From Leptolinea tardivitalis (GTDB taxonomy: Bacteria; Chloroflexota; Anaerolineae; Anaerolineales; Anaerolineaceae), in assembly GCF_001050275.1 (NCBI RefSeq), contig NZ_BBYA01000003.1:62001-126000 (forward strand): a stretch of DNA of 64,000 nt. Direction: 5' to 3'. A model generated the notes under the pieces. It was given only the letters and a program-made list of their open reading frames with translations. It did no database searches and was not told where the DNA came from. Positions 27,735-35,271 of this stretch are shown here, in pieces (positions within the stretch are counted from its first letter, which is position 1; each line of letters starts with the position of its first letter). Made by a program: the position numbers and the translations under genes.

Positions 27735-28388
27735 TTATTCCCCGAACCGGATGTTTTTGACGGTTTTCTGCTCCAGACGGAAATCCTCAAAATAACGCAG
27801 ACCTCCCCTGCCTGTGGGAGCCTGGGCAACCAGCCCGGCTTTGATCGTCTTTTCGACGGGAAGGTTGAAGAAACGGGTCATGTAGTACCTGTTTCCATCC
27901 AACGAGTAGTGGAATGAAAAGGAGTTGTTGACCCTGGCTGCCTTTAACCAGACGCTGTTGCCGTCGATGTTGCACCCGTTGGCATCATCAGAGGTATGGT
28001 TGGTGACCACGCTGACCACGGCATGCGTGCCGAAGTCGGTCTTTTCAAAGCAGGCTTTGGCCCACACGTCAAAATCTTTCATGACCATGATGGTGGCCGA
28101 ATCATAGGTGTCTTTGAAATCATGTGAAACCCTGACGCTCATCACAAAGTCACCGGTGACTTCGGTGTAGTAAAAGGGGGCATTGCAGAGGGTTTCAGGT
28201 GTGATGCCGGATTCGGCTATAGCGCCGTTGTTGCAGAAAAAATCACTTTCTGCGGGCGCTTCAATGATGAGGCGGCCGTTTTCAAATTCGGCGCGGCTTT
28301 TGTTGATCCATTGGAATTGACGGAGATCTGCTGCGGTCACGGTTGACATACCTTTCTTCTGGCTGTGATGATGGCTGGTCTGGTGCAT
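27735..28388 (-). CDS. DUF1349 (concanavalin-like) domain protein
   Basis: A 217-residue protein (the internal ATG at 28349 is an alternative start). It fits the DUF1349 family of lectin-like beta-sandwich proteins. Motifs are FFYTEVTGDF-type strands (APFYYTEVTGDFVMSVRV), the YDSATIMVMKDFDVWAKACFE segment, SVVTNHTSDDANG and FSFHYSLDG. No signal peptide is seen, so it is cytosolic. Family members may bind or modify carbohydrate, but no role is established. The methyltransferase gene upstream is separated by 27 bp, so the two may form an operon. Confidence 0.85.
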   Translation of the reverse strand: MHQTSHHHSQKKGMSTVTAADLRQFQWINKSRAEFENGRLIIEAPAESDFFCNNGAIAESGITPETLCNAPFYYTEVTGDFVMSVRVSHDFKDTYDSATIMVMKDFDVWAKACFEKTDFGTHAVVSVVTNHTSDDANGCNIDGNSVWLKAARVNNSFSFHYSLDGNRYYMTRFFNLPVEKTIKAGLVAQAPTGRGGLRYFEDFRLEQKTVKNIRFGE

Positions 28389-28415
28389 TTACCTGCCCCC
28401 AAATTCCTTGTGATA

Positions 28416-28967
28416 TTACTGCTTTTCAAGCAGATATAAAGACAGGTTTTGCAGATGCACCTGTTTGACGGAGGTGAAACCTGATTGTTCCGCCAACATG
28501 GAAATGGTATCGGGGGTCATTCTGTGCACCAGCGGCGGACCGAATGGCTGAGCTTCATACGGCCATTCCAGAATGGAGAGCCCTTTGCGGCATACCCGGT
28601 GCGCTTCTTTGACAGCCGCCAGACTGTCATCGGTTTCATGCAGGAGGAGGCCCATGAATACCACATCAGACGATCCATCCAGGAAGGGAAGTTTTTCGGC
28701 GATGCCTTCCCTGAATTCACCTGACGGGACAAACCGGCTGGCCGTTTCCACCATGACCGGATTTGCGTCAACCCCGGCCACCTGCAGATGGCGGGCGGCA
28801 AATTCTTCTGCAAACAGGCCTGACCCTGTTCCCACATCGAGCACAGACTGAATCTCCCCAAAGTTTTTTAGGATGATATCCACAACCCGTTTGACTTCCA
28901 ACCGGGCCACCCGGTCTGGATCGCGAAGGCGTTCAATCTCTCGATTAAACCGTCGTTCATGCATCAT
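28416..28967 (-). CDS. Class I SAM-dependent methyltransferase
   Basis: A 183-residue methyltransferase. The SAM-binding glycine motif I is LDVGTGSGLFAEEFA, motif II is VAGVDANPVMVETAS, and the motif III region is SSDVVFMGLLLHETDD. The substrate is unknown. GGAG precedes the tandem ATGs 28967 and 28964. The DUF1349 gene follows on the same strand. Confidence 0.9.
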   Translation of the reverse strand: MMHERRFNREIERLRDPDRVARLEVKRVVDIILKNFGEIQSVLDVGTGSGLFAEEFAARHLQVAGVDANPVMVETASRFVPSGEFREGIAEKLPFLDGSSDVVFMGLLLHETDDSLAAVKEAHRVCRKGLSILEWPYEAQPFGPPLVHRMTPDTISMLAEQSGFTSVKQVHLQNLSLYLLEKQ

Positions 28968-29132
28968 GCATCTCCATCAAAAAATCTTTCAGATTGACAT
29001 TTATTTTAGATGAAATAACAGGTTACAGGTTACTTTTTCCTGATTCTGATCGGCTACCGGACCGGTATGTCATTTATCGCCGAAGCGCTTTGACGTTTTT
29101 ACTGCCTTTTTCCACCCTTTCAATCTGATAGG

Positions 29133-29180
29133 AAAAACGGCCTGCGGTGGTTCGTTGATGAGCCCACCGCAGACCGTTTT
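29133..29180. terminator. Terminator of the CPBP gene (bidirectional)
   Basis: Long stem AAAACGG-CTGCGGTGG / CCACCGCAG-CCGTTTT with one mismatch and a 13-nt loop. On the minus strand it is followed by TTTTT, so it ends the CPBP transcript. Confidence 0.85.
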
Positions 29181-29196
29181 ATGCGATACGTGACGG

Positions 29197-30300
29197 CTAA
29201 TCCGTCTCTTTCCAGAGGGGATCCCGCAGGATCAGCAGCACCACCAGAGCGATCAGGACCAGCCCCGCAATACCCACCCCGAACGAGAATGCCATATCCG
29301 TCGGTTTGTAGACCATAGCCACAAAGAAGCTCAGTGACTGGTTGACCAGGGCATGCAGGAAAGCGGAAATCCACAGGCCTCTGGCTTTGAGCACCGCATA
29401 CCCCAGGAAGAACGCCAGGCCGATGCAGAACAGGGTCATCAACAACGAGCCAAGGTAGGGATGGCCGGGGAAGTTGTATCCCATCCAGATGACCGGCCAG
29501 TGCCAGATACCCCAGATGATACCAACGAGGGCGATGCCGCGTACCTTTCCCAGCCCCAAGAGAGCCGGCTGCAGGTACCCCCGCCAGCCGTATTCTTCGC
29601 CAAAGGTAACGATCAGACCGAGGAACGGCCCCAGCAGAATCGCCTGGATGGCGACCAGAGCAAATAAAGCCTGTTGGGGAATTCCGGTGGCGGTGATCTG
29701 GGCAAACAGCGGAGTCAGGTCAACCGGGGTGCCCAGTTTGAATATCCAGTTCAAAAGGGACTGCAAGCCCATGAAGAGGACCACACCCAGGCCGAACAGG
29801 AACCAGAGTTTCGGCTGGCCGCCGCCCATGCCAACAGACGTGAATGTTTTCTTGCCGCCGGTGGCCCGCAGCACTATGAGCAGCACCAGGCCGATCAGGC
29901 TGGGGAGCAGCATGACAGAGTTGACTGTTTGCACCAGGGCCGGCTGGATGAAGACGGCCGTCACCCCGGCGATATACACCAGCGTCAAGGCCAGGAAAAA
30001 CCAGGTAAACCAGCGCGATCTGGACCGGTTGGTTTTGATGTTGATGGGGCTGTCTGCCCAGAAGAACATGCCCAGCAGCATGGCGGAAAACGCCGGCAGG
30101 AGCATTTGAAGCTGCAGGGCGGTGATGGCCGCCGGATTCTGCAATCCGCCGGTGAGGTACAGGGCCAGGTCCAGTCCCCATGTCAGCCCGAAGGTGAGTG
30201 CCAGGAACGCGCCGACCTGCTTCCAGTTGACCGGTTTGTGGGATGCTGGTTTGACCGCGGCAGGGATGGGCGCTGCGGGTGGTTGATTTTCCATGTTCAT
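29197..30300 (-). CDS. CPBP family intramembrane metalloprotease
   Basis: A 367-residue polytopic membrane protein. The CPBP/Abi (Rce1-like) motifs are present: EEYGWRGYLQPAL (double Glu plus Arg), IWGIWHWPVIWMG with the His ligand, and a final SAFLHALVNQ with the third His/Asn. About eight transmembrane helices are predicted. Members process or interact with prenylated or bacteriocin-type substrates. ATGs at 30300 and 30294 are equally plausible starts. It is the last chromosomal gene before the mobile element. Confidence 0.9.
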   Translation of the reverse strand: MNMENQPPAAPIPAAVKPASHKPVNWKQVGAFLALTFGLTWGLDLALYLTGGLQNPAAITALQLQMLLPAFSAMLLGMFFWADSPINIKTNRSRSRWFTWFFLALTLVYIAGVTAVFIQPALVQTVNSVMLLPSLIGLVLLIVLRATGGKKTFTSVGMGGGQPKLWFLFGLGVVLFMGLQSLLNWIFKLGTPVDLTPLFAQITATGIPQQALFALVAIQAILLGPFLGLIVTFGEEYGWRGYLQPALLGLGKVRGIALVGIIWGIWHWPVIWMGYNFPGHPYLGSLLMTLFCIGLAFFLGYAVLKARGLWISAFLHALVNQSLSFFVAMVYKPTDMAFSFGVGIAGLVLIALVVLLILRDPLWKETD

Positions 30301-30387
30301 GAAAGGTCTTTTTGTGTGCGTGAATACGATGGATGTATTCTACCCACATTTGGCCTTCTGGATGGGCAGAGGAGGGATGAAAGAAAG

Positions 30388-30409
30388 CTGCGGTCAGTTT
30401 TGACCGCAG
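30388..30409. terminator. Perfect hairpin directly at the left boundary
   Basis: Stem CTGCGGTCA / TGACCGCAG with a 4-nt loop, abutting the left repeat at 30410. On the minus strand it is followed by CTTTCTTTC, so it may terminate the element's leftward transcripts. Confidence 0.6.
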
Positions 30410-30436
30410 CCTGGAAATGAACCAAGAACCTAGCGG
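30410..30436. repeat. Left attachment-site remnant
   Basis: Shares CCTGGA, GAACCA and GAACCTAGCGG, in the same order and spacing, with the T-arm to anticodon-stem part of tRNA-Asn at 35280-35306. This is the expected footprint of integrase-mediated insertion into a tRNA gene, with a few substitutions. Confidence 0.7.
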
Positions 30437-30482
30437 AAGTCGATAGATTCCTGGTCGTATATAAAAAAATGAGGGTCTGATA

Positions 30483-30707
30483 TTACAATTTAGCAGCGTA
30501 ATTCTTTTTTACAACCGAAGAGATATAGCTATTCAGTCCTACCCCTGCTAAAGCTAGAGATTTCATTTTTTCCACACTAGCTGGCCCAGGTACGTCGTAA
30601 TTGTATAGATATTTCGATCCATCTTTGAATTGAACAATGATGAATGTTGGACCAATTTCATAACCAATTACACCCGAATTTCCGCCCAAATTACTGTATA
30701 TATTCAT
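30483..30707 (-). CDS. Small hypothetical protein (KTSC-like)
   Basis: A 74-residue protein. Strand-rich segment VIGYEIGPTFIIVQFKDGSKYLYNYDVP followed by a helix (VEKMKSLALAGVGLNSYISSVV) resembles KTSC-type small domains, which have an F-x-x-G-x-x-Y-x-Y-x-x-V-P pattern, but the match is loose. The start is supported by GGGAGG. It is the leftmost gene of the element and its role is unknown. Confidence 0.6.
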   Translation of the reverse strand: MNIYSNLGGNSGVIGYEIGPTFIIVQFKDGSKYLYNYDVPGPASVEKMKSLALAGVGLNSYISSVVKKNYAAKL

Positions 30708-30780
30708 GGTTATCCTCCCTAGGGTAACGTAGTTTATTTAGTCTACAACTTTTTACCTTCGATAACAAGTTTTATCGAAA

Positions 30781-31221
30781 CTAAGAGTTACTTTTTTTGG
30801 GCTTAGGAGGTAACCAATCAATCGAAATTAGGTTTGCCACTTGAGAAAATTCAGGATCACCGGTAATCACAATTGCATGTTTTTGATAAGCTAAAAATGT
30901 ACAAAAGGCGTCTCCATAAGAAAAACTAAACTTCGCTTTAAGCTTTGCAGCTTCCATAGCATCATTATTAGTAATTTCTGGAATAGTAATAGGGAGACTC
31001 TTAATAGTTGATAATATGCTCAATGCTGTTTTTTCGTCATACTCTTTACTTGTTATATAAAAAACTTCTCCTAAGTTAATGATACTTAGAAAAAGTTTTA
31101 TTTCATTTCTTTTTGCAGACTCAAGCAATTCTTTTACCTTCTCTCCTCCTGGTTCGGATTCAAAAAAAGCAAAAAGTGCAAAGCTATCTAAAACATAGAT
31201 AGGACTATTTACTTCGGGCAT
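30781..31221 (-). CDS. PIN-domain protein (VapC-like toxin)
   Basis: A 146-residue PIN nuclease. The acidic active-site residues are visible: D12 (YVLDSFALFAFF), the Glu in INLGEVFY, the Asp in SYGDAFCTFLA and the Asp in VITGDPEF. Members cleave RNA, typically tRNA or rRNA, and are neutralised by a partner. The start overlaps the end of the upstream gene by 17 nt, typical of translationally coupled toxin-antitoxin pairs. Confidence 0.85.
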   Translation of the reverse strand: MPEVNSPIYVLDSFALFAFFESEPGGEKVKELLESAKRNEIKLFLSIINLGEVFYITSKEYDEKTALSILSTIKSLPITIPEITNNDAMEAAKLKAKFSFSYGDAFCTFLAYQKHAIVITGDPEFSQVANLISIDWLPPKPKKSNS

Positions 31222-31483
31222 GAGATAAAATTATTTGATTATCACGCTCAATTTCAGATTTTCTTTCTGATAAAAGAGTCGTATTCAATGATTTGTCTCT
31301 GTTTGCTAACATGCCATAAGCTGCAGAAATTGAATCAATAATAGTTGTTGACTTAATCACGAAAGAAGACTTAGGTGGTTCTTGAATTACTGTATCTACA
31401 CTCTTTGTTGTAGAAGTAATTGCAGGGAATCCTCCATTGGTTCTAGTAAATTGTCGATATGGTACTTGTGCATATAATGACAT
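31205..31483 (-). CDS. Probable antitoxin partner of the PIN toxin
   Basis: A 92-residue protein, start ATG 31483 with GGAGG 5 nt upstream (an in-frame TTG at 31495 is less likely). It is a Ser/Thr-rich polypeptide (YRQFTRTNGGFPAITSTTKS, then SIERDNQ-like charged tail) with no standard VapB, RHH or AbrB DNA-binding motif that I can see. The position and overlap with the PIN gene suggest antitoxin function; this is inference only. Confidence 0.55.
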   Translation of the reverse strand: MSLYAQVPYRQFTRTNGGFPAITSTTKSVDTVIQEPPKSSFVIKSTTIIDSISAAYGMLANRDKSLNTTLLSERKSEIERDNQIILSHARSK

Positions 31484-31509
31484 TTTCGCCTCCAATTTAG
31501 CAATTGGCG

Positions 31510-31812
31510 CTATTTAATTATTGAATCCCATTTTTCTTGTAATTCAGGTGGAATGGGGAGTTTTACACCGTAGCTTTTCTCGTAATTCTTTATGGATTCG
31601 ACTAAGACTATGGCAAATGCTTTTGCATGCTGCGGGCTCATTTGAACTAGTTGTTCATCATTGACAACTATTGCTGGTTGCCCATTTATTTCACTAATAT
31701 CACCCACACTATCCACCTGAGGTGATTGACTTCGTAATGTCAATGTAACATCAAAAATATTGGAAGCCGCTTGGACTGAATTTGCATAAAATATCGGTCG
31801 ATGTTCTTCCAT
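31510..31812 (-). CDS. DUF3467-like protein
   Basis: A 100-residue protein. The C-terminal motif QMSPQHAKAFAIVLVESIKNYEKSYG matches the DUF3467 signature (MSPQHAK, followed by a helix ending in YEKxxG). The N-terminal half predicts beta strands (FDVTLTLRSQ). AAGGAG lies 7 nt before the ATG. Function is unknown; DUF3467 members are common in mobile and phage-like contexts. Confidence 0.75.
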   Translation of the reverse strand: MEEHRPIFYANSVQAASNIFDVTLTLRSQSPQVDSVGDISEINGQPAIVVNDEQLVQMSPQHAKAFAIVLVESIKNYEKSYGVKLPIPPELQEKWDSIIK

Positions 31813-31922
31813 AAAACAACTCCTTTGTGGATATTTCTTTCTTCAATTGTAGCATTTTGAATAGTATATGAGTATATCGTCAAAATAATATTAATGTATT
31901 ATAAAAAGTTACGAGCAAATAG

Positions 31923-32396
31923 TTATGTTAACAGAGACTCTAGATTTGATTTTGCTTCTTTTAGCTGAACCATCATTGCATCCATCGTTTGATAGTAGGG
32001 CAAGAAAAGTTCATAAAATTCACCGACTGCTTCTTTTTGTTTTTCTGGATCATCGGAAGATTGCATATTTGAGGTAATTTCCGACATTCTTAACATCATT
32101 GTGATAATCGGTAGCTGTTGTTTTCTCATTTCTGGGGGTAACCGGCGAATAATTGAGATTATGTCAACAACATCATCACCGCCAAAGTCCTCACCAAAAA
32201 AGTATTCTATTGGTTTACCTAATAGGTCAGAAAATACTATTAGATCATTTGCAGTAATTTGAGTTTTCCCTCTCTCAATATCTGAGATTGCTGCGGAAGT
32301 TTTATTTAATTTATCCGCCAGGTCTTGTTGGGTTAATTTTCGCTGTAATCTGGCTGCTCGAATACGTTGGGCTATAAACATGTTATTGTCAGTCAT
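31923..32396 (-). CDS. XRE family transcriptional regulator (element repressor)
   Basis: A 157-residue protein. N-terminal HTH (RAARLQRKLTQQDLADKLNKTSAAISDIERGKTQITANDLI) of the Cro/C1 type, then a helical C-terminal domain (residues ~75-150) that could oligomerise or bind a ligand. A longer frame begins at 32435, but the predicted minus-strand promoter starts transcription near 32416, so ATG 32396 with GGAA upstream is preferred. The adjacent palindromes are its likely operators, making it the switch for the rep-integrase operon. Confidence 0.85.
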   Translation of the reverse strand: MTDNNMFIAQRIRAARLQRKLTQQDLADKLNKTSAAISDIERGKTQITANDLIVFSDLLGKPIEYFFGEDFGGDDVVDIISIIRRLPPEMRKQQLPIITMMLRMSEITSNMQSSDDPEKQKEAVGEFYELFLPYYQTMDAMMVQLKEAKSNLESLLT

Positions 32397-32410
32397 TTTC
32401 TGTTCCAGAT

Positions 32411-32425
32411 TCAAGATTTGCTTAT
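32411..32425. promoter_or_regulatory. Half-degenerate operator O3
   Basis: TCAAG-N5-CTTAT, one intact half of the TCAAG-N5-CTTGA palindrome. It overlaps the -10 element and start point of the repressor's own promoter, so binding here would be autorepression. Confidence 0.5.
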
Positions 32426-32451
32426 ATACTAACATAATAAATACTTGACAA
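32423..32451 (-). promoter_or_regulatory. Leftward promoter (repressor gene)
   Basis: Minus-strand TTGTCA, 17-nt spacer, TATATA. Its -35 box overlaps the -35 box of the rightward promoter (32445-32451). Confidence 0.65.
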
Positions 32452-32472
32452 AAACAAAGTATTGCTTATACT
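32445..32472 (+). promoter_or_regulatory. Rightward promoter (rep operon)
   Basis: TTGACA, 16-nt spacer, TATACT. Transcription would start near 32479, inside operator O1, and read through the structured region into rep. Confidence 0.7.
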
Positions 32473-32477
32473 CTAAT

Positions 32478-32492
32478 TCAAGTTTTGCTTGA
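32478..32492. promoter_or_regulatory. Operator O1 TCAAG-N5-CTTGA
   Basis: Perfect 5+5 palindrome TCAAGTTTTGCTTGA located over the start point of the rightward promoter. It is a likely XRE repressor site. Confidence 0.65.
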
Positions 32493-32512
32493 TTATTTTT
32501 TTACCCCGGTAT

Positions 32513-32527
32513 TCAAGTTTTTCTTGA
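32513..32527. promoter_or_regulatory. Operator O2 TCAAG-N5-CTTGA
   Basis: Second perfect copy (TCAAGTTTTTCTTGA), 35 bp downstream of O1, close to three helical turns, so dimers could bind cooperatively. Confidence 0.65.
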
Positions 32528-32577
32528 GAAATAGCATAAGAATTGGTTATGTTCTTTCTGGGGAATAGCAGTAGTAG

Positions 32578-32691
32578 CCGTTTGGGTTGTGGGTAAGTGG
32601 TAAACGCTGCCTTTTGCGTTTTCCACTTATCCAGCGATTGTGGGCAGGTGCGCCTTTCGCAGCTGTCCACATGAGCGAACATCCCAAACGG
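32578..32691. other. Three-way-junction DNA/RNA structure upstream of rep
   Basis: A 114-nt cloverleaf-like region. The closing stem is CCGTTTGGG / CCCAAACGG. Hairpin 1 pairs GTAAGTGG-AAACGC with GCGTTT-CCACTTAT. Hairpin 2 pairs TGTGGGCAG-TGCG with CGCA-CTGTCCACA. It is within the 380-bp intergenic region in front of the replication initiator and has no ORF. It could be the double- or single-strand replication origin of a rolling-circle element, or a structured leader or antisense RNA. Confidence 0.6.
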
Positions 32692-32724
32692 TGAGCCGGA
32701 ATATCACGAAATCCAATTTCACAA

Positions 32725-32753
32725 CCACCCCCCCCTTACTGATAGGGGGGTGG
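32725..32753. other. C-rich hairpin before the rep gene
   Basis: CCACCCCCC / GGGGGGTGG perfect stem with an 11-nt spacer, ending 24 nt before the rep start codon. It could be part of the origin or control rep translation. Confidence 0.6.
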
Positions 32754-32776
32754 AGTTTCAGAAGGATACCAAAATA

Positions 32777-33745
32777 ATGACAGACATAACCTCAAGAATA
32801 CACTGGCTATCATTCACCGTTCATGCTCCGACGGATAGTGCATTCATACTGTATGACCTGGTTTTCAAAGATTTATTTGGGCCGTTGCAGTGCCTGGAAC
32901 ATGGGGGACGTAGCTTTCGACTGATCCATAAAAACGCTATGGAATTCAAAATTTATACTGATCCAGTGACAAACCAGGGGATTTATTTTCATTATGAAAT
33001 ACCTGGCTCGGCTTGCGATTGCATCGATTGGGAACGGTTCTATGCCCTCTATGACCTGCTAGAGTCGAATTACAAAGATAAGTATTCATTTACCCGCCTG
33101 GATTATGCTTTCGATCATGTTCCCTTTGAACCTCATCAGGTAAAGGAAGCAATATTGAATAATGATCTACGTTCTCTGGCAAAGCGCGAAACCTTACAAA
33201 TTCATGAGTCACCATTGGAAAAACGTGAAGGTGAAGGGGTGGGAACGAGTACAGTATCGCTCGGTTCTCGAACCTCTGAACGAATGATACGGGTTTACGA
33301 CAAGCGGGGATTTACTCGGCTTGAAATTGAAATGAAAGACAAACGAGCTGACCTGGTTGCGAGACAACTTCTAGCATTACCAGAAGAACGGCTCTGGTTT
33401 TCTGTCGCACAGGCGCATCTATTAGATTACGTAGATTTTAAAACCGAATGGTGGCAAGCCTTCATTGTTGCCAATAAACGGGCAGGTGCGACGATATCCA
33501 ATCCGACCGAATTTTCCATGAGGAAACTAATTACCTGGATAGATAAGCAAGTAAGTCCTGCCCTGAGTGTGGCAATTGATATTCTTCCTGAAGAGGTAAT
33601 GAAGTCAATAGTCAATCGTGGTCGCCGTCGTCGTGGAGATCGGTATAGCTTGCTCCTGGCAGATTCCCAACCCACAACAACCTTTGACGGGGAGGGAACC
33701 CGTGAGGGGAGGGGCCCCCGTCAAAGTGTTGGGGGTGGCCTATGA
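32777..33745 (+). CDS. Rep_trans replication initiation protein
   Basis: A 322-residue protein of the replication initiation factor family (PF02486), rolling-circle Rep proteins and relaxases such as NicK/MobT and CTX-phage RstA. Motifs: TRLDYAFDH (about residues 107-115), TVSLGSRTSERMIRVYDKRG with candidate nicking Tyr174, and RLEIEMKDKRAD. The C-terminal 40 residues are basic and glycine-rich. GAAGGA lies 10 nt before the ATG; a GTG at 32750 is less likely. It should nick the element's origin for replication or transfer. The stop overlaps the next start (ATGA). Confidence 0.88.
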   Translation: MTDITSRIHWLSFTVHAPTDSAFILYDLVFKDLFGPLQCLEHGGRSFRLIHKNAMEFKIYTDPVTNQGIYFHYEIPGSACDCIDWERFYALYDLLESNYKDKYSFTRLDYAFDHVPFEPHQVKEAILNNDLRSLAKRETLQIHESPLEKREGEGVGTSTVSLGSRTSERMIRVYDKRGFTRLEIEMKDKRADLVARQLLALPEERLWFSVAQAHLLDYVDFKTEWWQAFIVANKRAGATISNPTEFSMRKLITWIDKQVSPALSVAIDILPEEVMKSIVNRGRRRRGDRYSLLLADSQPTTTFDGEGTREGRGPRQSVGGGL

Positions 33746-34146
33746 CAGAGACTATCTTAAGCGGTCGCCTGGATGGCAAAGGGCGCAATCAATTAAAGGG
33801 CTTGCTGAATATGATGTATTCCCCGAGTGAATTAGCCGAGGAATTAGGAATTGATAAGAACCAGGTCTATCGGGTTTATATCAAATTGAATTGCCCTCAT
33901 GTTCGGGATGATTTCAGACATATTTGGATAAACGGGCAGGAATTCAAAGCCTGGTATCTAGAAACTTACAAAAAAACCGAATTGGCCGAGGATGAAACAT
34001 TTTGCAAAACTTGCCGAGTTCCGGTCAAGCTGTACAAACCAGAATTGAAAACTAAAGGACGGGTAACTTACCTGCTAAGTCATTGCCCAACCTGTGGACG
34101 TTTGCTTACAAAAATAATCTCCAGTTCCAGGGGGAATAATTATTAA
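33742..34146 (+). CDS. HTH and zinc-ribbon protein between rep and integrase
   Basis: A 134-residue protein. An HTH-like segment (YSPSELAEELGIDKNQVYRVYIKL, then a wing WINGQEF) is followed by a zinc ribbon with two CxxC pairs (CKTC and CPTC, near residues 88-91 and 116-119). It overlaps the rep stop by 4 nt, so it is translationally coupled. The position between rep and int fits an excisionase or copy-control factor, but I recognise no family. Confidence 0.7.
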   Translation: MTETILSGRLDGKGRNQLKGLLNMMYSPSELAEELGIDKNQVYRVYIKLNCPHVRDDFRHIWINGQEFKAWYLETYKKTELAEDETFCKTCRVPVKLYKPELKTKGRVTYLLSHCPTCGRLLTKIISSSRGNNY

Positions 34147-35215
34147 TAGGGATAATTACAAGCTCGTTCAAAATTTCCTGGCTTATCGGATTGAAGTAGA
34201 CCAGATCACGCCAGGATCAAAACAAAAAGAGATTACACATTTGCGGTATCTGTTGGAGTGGGCGGATAAGGTCGAATTCATCAAAGCGCAAAACATTCGC
34301 CCAACCTTTCCCGAATATATGCTCACTGCCCGCCAGGATGGCCAGGAAGGCCAGTTATCGGCAGAGTACATAAAAAAGGTCATGGCTACCGCTCGGCGGT
34401 TCTTTTCGTGGCTTGTACTAAATCAACCTGGTTGTAAAAAAATCAAACCTTCCTGGATCGTCACTCTAAAAACTAAACGATTATCTGATTCACCTAGGCA
34501 TAGTGAAGCGGTTACCCTGGAAGAGATCAAAGCGATTGCCAAAGCTCCGGCATTGAATACTGGTGAACGGCGAACCCGTGCTATGGCGGTTATGCTGTTC
34601 CTCTCGGGTATGCGGATTGGTGCATTTGTATCTCTATCCCTGGAATGTGTAGACCTAGATAACCTGGTAATTTATCAATACCCTAGTATGGGGGTCAGGA
34701 CAAAGAACCGCAAAACAGCTAAAACAACCCTTCTCAATATTCCTGATGCACCTGAATTGTTGGAAGTGGTCAAAGCCTGGGATAGCGAAGTTAGGGCGGT
34801 ACTACCTTCCAAGGGGTTCTGGTTTGCTCCGCTTGCTCCGGATACAGGGGAAATTGACCCTGGTTGTCTCACTCCTGGGGAACATCGGGAAACGCTGGCA
34901 TGCAAAAATCTCAAGACCTGGCTGGGTAAAGTCGGATTGAAATATCACTCTCCCCACAAGTTCCGGCATGGATTTATTCACTATGCTATGTCGCTGAGTA
35001 AGACTATCGAGGACTATAAAGCGGTCAGTCTTAACGTCATGCATTCATCCATGGAGATCACGGATCAGTTTTATTCTGTGCTGAATGATGACCAGGTACG
35101 CAATCGGATCAATCAACTCGGGGTAAGAGGTCTCCCGTCTACTACTGAGAACCTCGACCAAACAACCCTTTTAATGGAGTTTTTTGCTTTTTTACAAAGC
35201 CGAAAGGATACCTAA
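34142..35215 (+). CDS. Tyrosine recombinase / integrase (non-ATG start)
   Basis: A 357-residue integrase counted from ATT 34142. Catalytic set is complete: R158 (SGMRIGAFVSL), a Lys in the beta hairpin (TKNRKTAKT), H272 and R275 (HKFRHG), H301 (MHSS) and Tyr311 (DQFYS). The N-terminal core-binding domain starts at NYKLVQNFLAYRIEVDQITPG, upstream of the first TTG (34241), so the TTG start would truncate it. Between the upstream in-frame stop (34115) and 34241 there is no ATG, GTG or TTG. AGGGGG at 34129 is 7 nt before ATT 34142. Rare ATT initiation or a +1 frameshift out of the overlapping upstream gene are the options. It catalyses integration into tRNA-Asn. Confidence 0.9.
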   Translation: MNRDNYKLVQNFLAYRIEVDQITPGSKQKEITHLRYLLEWADKVEFIKAQNIRPTFPEYMLTARQDGQEGQLSAEYIKKVMATARRFFSWLVLNQPGCKKIKPSWIVTLKTKRLSDSPRHSEAVTLEEIKAIAKAPALNTGERRTRAMAVMLFLSGMRIGAFVSLSLECVDLDNLVIYQYPSMGVRTKNRKTAKTTLLNIPDAPELLEVVKAWDSEVRAVLPSKGFWFAPLAPDTGEIDPGCLTPGEHRETLACKNLKTWLGKVGLKYHSPHKFRHGFIHYAMSLSKTIEDYKAVSLNVMHSSMEITDQFYSVLNDDQVRNRINQLGVRGLPSTTENLDQTTLLMEFFAFLQSRKDT

Positions 35216-35271
35216 AGTTAAAAAAATTGAGCCACTTTTTGATTAAGTGACTCTGGTAACGGTGTTATTTG

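Noticed and set aside
34241-35215. TTG 34241 as the integrase start
   Set aside because: It would remove about 33 residues of the N-terminal domain that continue in frame upstream; see the non-canonical start finding.
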